A stretch of DNA of 6,654 nt, taken from JBFKUL01 sp041635755. Lineage in GTDB: Bacteria > Pseudomonadota > Gammaproteobacteria > Burkholderiales > SG8-39. Both the position numbers and the translations under genes were made by a program. Where the stretch lies: positions 1 through 6,654 of the forward strand of contig JBFKUL010000163.1 of assembly GCA_041635755.1 (NCBI GenBank), written 5' to 3'. Numbering within the stretch: the stretch's first letter is position 1; each line of letters begins with the position of its first letter. The notes below the pieces were generated by a model. The model saw only the letters and a program-made list of their open reading frames with translations, made no database searches and had not been told where the DNA came from. Positions 6,207-6,654 of this stretch are shown here, piece after piece.

Positions 6207-6214
6207 ACGGACCA

Positions 6215-6654
6215 ATGAGCAAACAAGAGATAACGTCGAAGCCTTCGCGCCGCAAGTTCCTGACCGGCGCCGCCGCGGCGGCCACCGGCGCGGCGACGCT
6301 CGGTTTCCCGACGATCGTCAAGTCGCAGTCGCCGATCGTCATCAAAATGCAGGGCTCGTGGGGCGCCAAGGACATCTTCAACGAGATGGCCGAGGAGTTC
6401 GTCAAGCGAGTGAACGACATGTCGGGCGGACGCCTGCGCGTCGACTATCTGGTCGGCGGCGCGGTGGTGAAGCCCTTCGAGGTCATGGACGCCGTGAGCA
6501 AGGGCGTGCTGGATGCGGGCCACACGGTCCCGGTATATTGGTACGGCAAGTCGAAGGTCGCCTCGCTGTTCGGCTCCGGGCCGATCAACGGCTGCGATGC
6601 GCCGCAGACGCTGGCGTGGATCTACCGCGGCGGCGGCCAGGCGCTTTATAACGA
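6215..6654 (+). CDS. TRAP transporter substrate-binding protein, DctP/TakP-like (3' end beyond window)
   Basis: The first 146 residues of a periplasmic solute-binding protein are present; the gene runs off the right edge, and the family is usually about 330-370 residues. The N-terminus carries a twin-arginine signal, SRRKFL (11-16), followed by an Ala/Gly-rich hydrophobic stretch (17-31); cleavage is plausible after VKS (35-37). The mature part begins with the first beta strand (IVIKMQGSW) and helix (KDIFNEMAEEFVKRVNDMSGG) of the DctP fold. The segment DAGHTVPVYWYGK and the later WIYRGGGQALYN resemble the TakP-type branch, whose studied members bind alpha-keto acids or lactate. The ligand-contacting residues mostly lie beyond the window, so the substrate is not decided. 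It should deliver substrate to DctQ/DctM-type membrane subunits, expected downstream. It has its own predicted promoter and is not part of the antiporter operon by spacing. Confidence 0.9.
   Translation, partial: MSKQEITSKPSRRKFLTGAAAAATGAATLGFPTIVKSQSPIVIKMQGSWGAKDIFNEMAEEFVKRVNDMSGGRLRVDYLVGGAVVKPFEVMDAVSKGVLDAGHTVPVYWYGKSKVASLFGSGPINGCDAPQTLAWIYRGGGQALYN

Larger units (their letters stand above)
6014..6214 (+). other. Intergenic region between the antiporter operon and the TRAP gene
   Basis: This 201-nt region has no credible gene. Open frames crossing it are continuations of shadow frames. It holds a CGGAA/TTCCG inverted repeat, a promoter-like hexamer pair, a 7-bp inverted repeat around that promoter, a 14-bp palindrome, a UUCG hairpin and the ribosome site of the TRAP gene. 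No hairpin followed by a T run is seen, so I cannot name an intrinsic terminator for the antiporter operon. Confidence 0.7.

Noticed and set aside
6101..6214. Known riboswitch class in the TRAP leader
   Set aside because: There are stable short hairpins, but I recognise no conserved core motif of a described riboswitch.
5440..6651. Long plus-strand open frame of about 400 codons spanning the end of D3, the intergenic region and the TRAP gene start
   Set aside because: Its translation is Arg/Ala/Gly-rich with no family features and no hydrophobic pattern. It lies out of frame with two well-supported genes and is an effect of high GC content.
1..6654. CRISPR array, insertion sequence, tRNA or rRNA gene
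   Set aside because: No direct repeat series, transposase-like frame, terminal inverted repeats or tRNA-like cloverleaf was seen; nearly the whole window is occupied by coding sequence of one operon type.

Overview
The window is a GC-rich stretch coding entirely on the plus strand. It holds the distal part of one long operon for a multisubunit Mrp/Mnh-type cation/proton antiporter (or a close relative in the Complex I / membrane-bound hydrogenase superfamily), followed by the 5' part of a TRAP-type transporter binding-protein gene. High G/C at third codon positions, a Tat-exported DctP-family protein and this operon layout suggest a proteobacterium. The sequence does not let me decide between alpha, beta and gamma classes.

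Layout. Positions 12-1107 carry three small membrane subunits joined by 4-nt start/stop overlaps: an MbhE-like protein (homologous to the C-terminal end of MrpA), MnhB and MnhC. Positions 1133-4062 carry two consecutive antiporter-like (NuoL/M/N-type) subunits, D1 and D2, joined by a GTGA overlap. Positions 4072-4332 encode an 86-residue two-helix membrane protein that I cannot assign to a named family. It overlaps by 14 nt the third antiporter-like subunit, D3 (4319-6013), which has a C-terminal extension. The remaining Mrp subunits (MnhE, F, G and an MbhD/DUF4040 protein) are not present and would be expected just upstream, since the first gene opens only 11 nt into the window.

Positions 6014-6214 are an intergenic region. 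It has a plausible sigma70-type promoter (TTGCAA - 17 nt - TAAAAT), two inverted repeats overlapping or flanking that promoter, a 14-bp palindrome and a UUCG-capped hairpin in the presumed leader. From 6215 to the right edge runs the N-terminal part of a TakP-like TRAP substrate-binding protein with a twin-arginine signal.

How the genes may work together. The membrane subunits should assemble into one inner-membrane complex in which D1, D2 and D3 each carry the Glu/Lys/Lys/Lys set typical of a proton or cation half-channel, and MbhE, MnhB and MnhC form the rest of the membrane arm. Characterised Mrp complexes exchange cytoplasmic Na+ for external H+. TRAP transporters usually run on Na+, so the neighbouring TRAP gene could use the gradient the complex makes. 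That link is inference from adjacency. The most unusual points are the MBH-like 'split MrpA' order, the three antiporter-like subunits, the unnamed small subunit and the structured promoter region.
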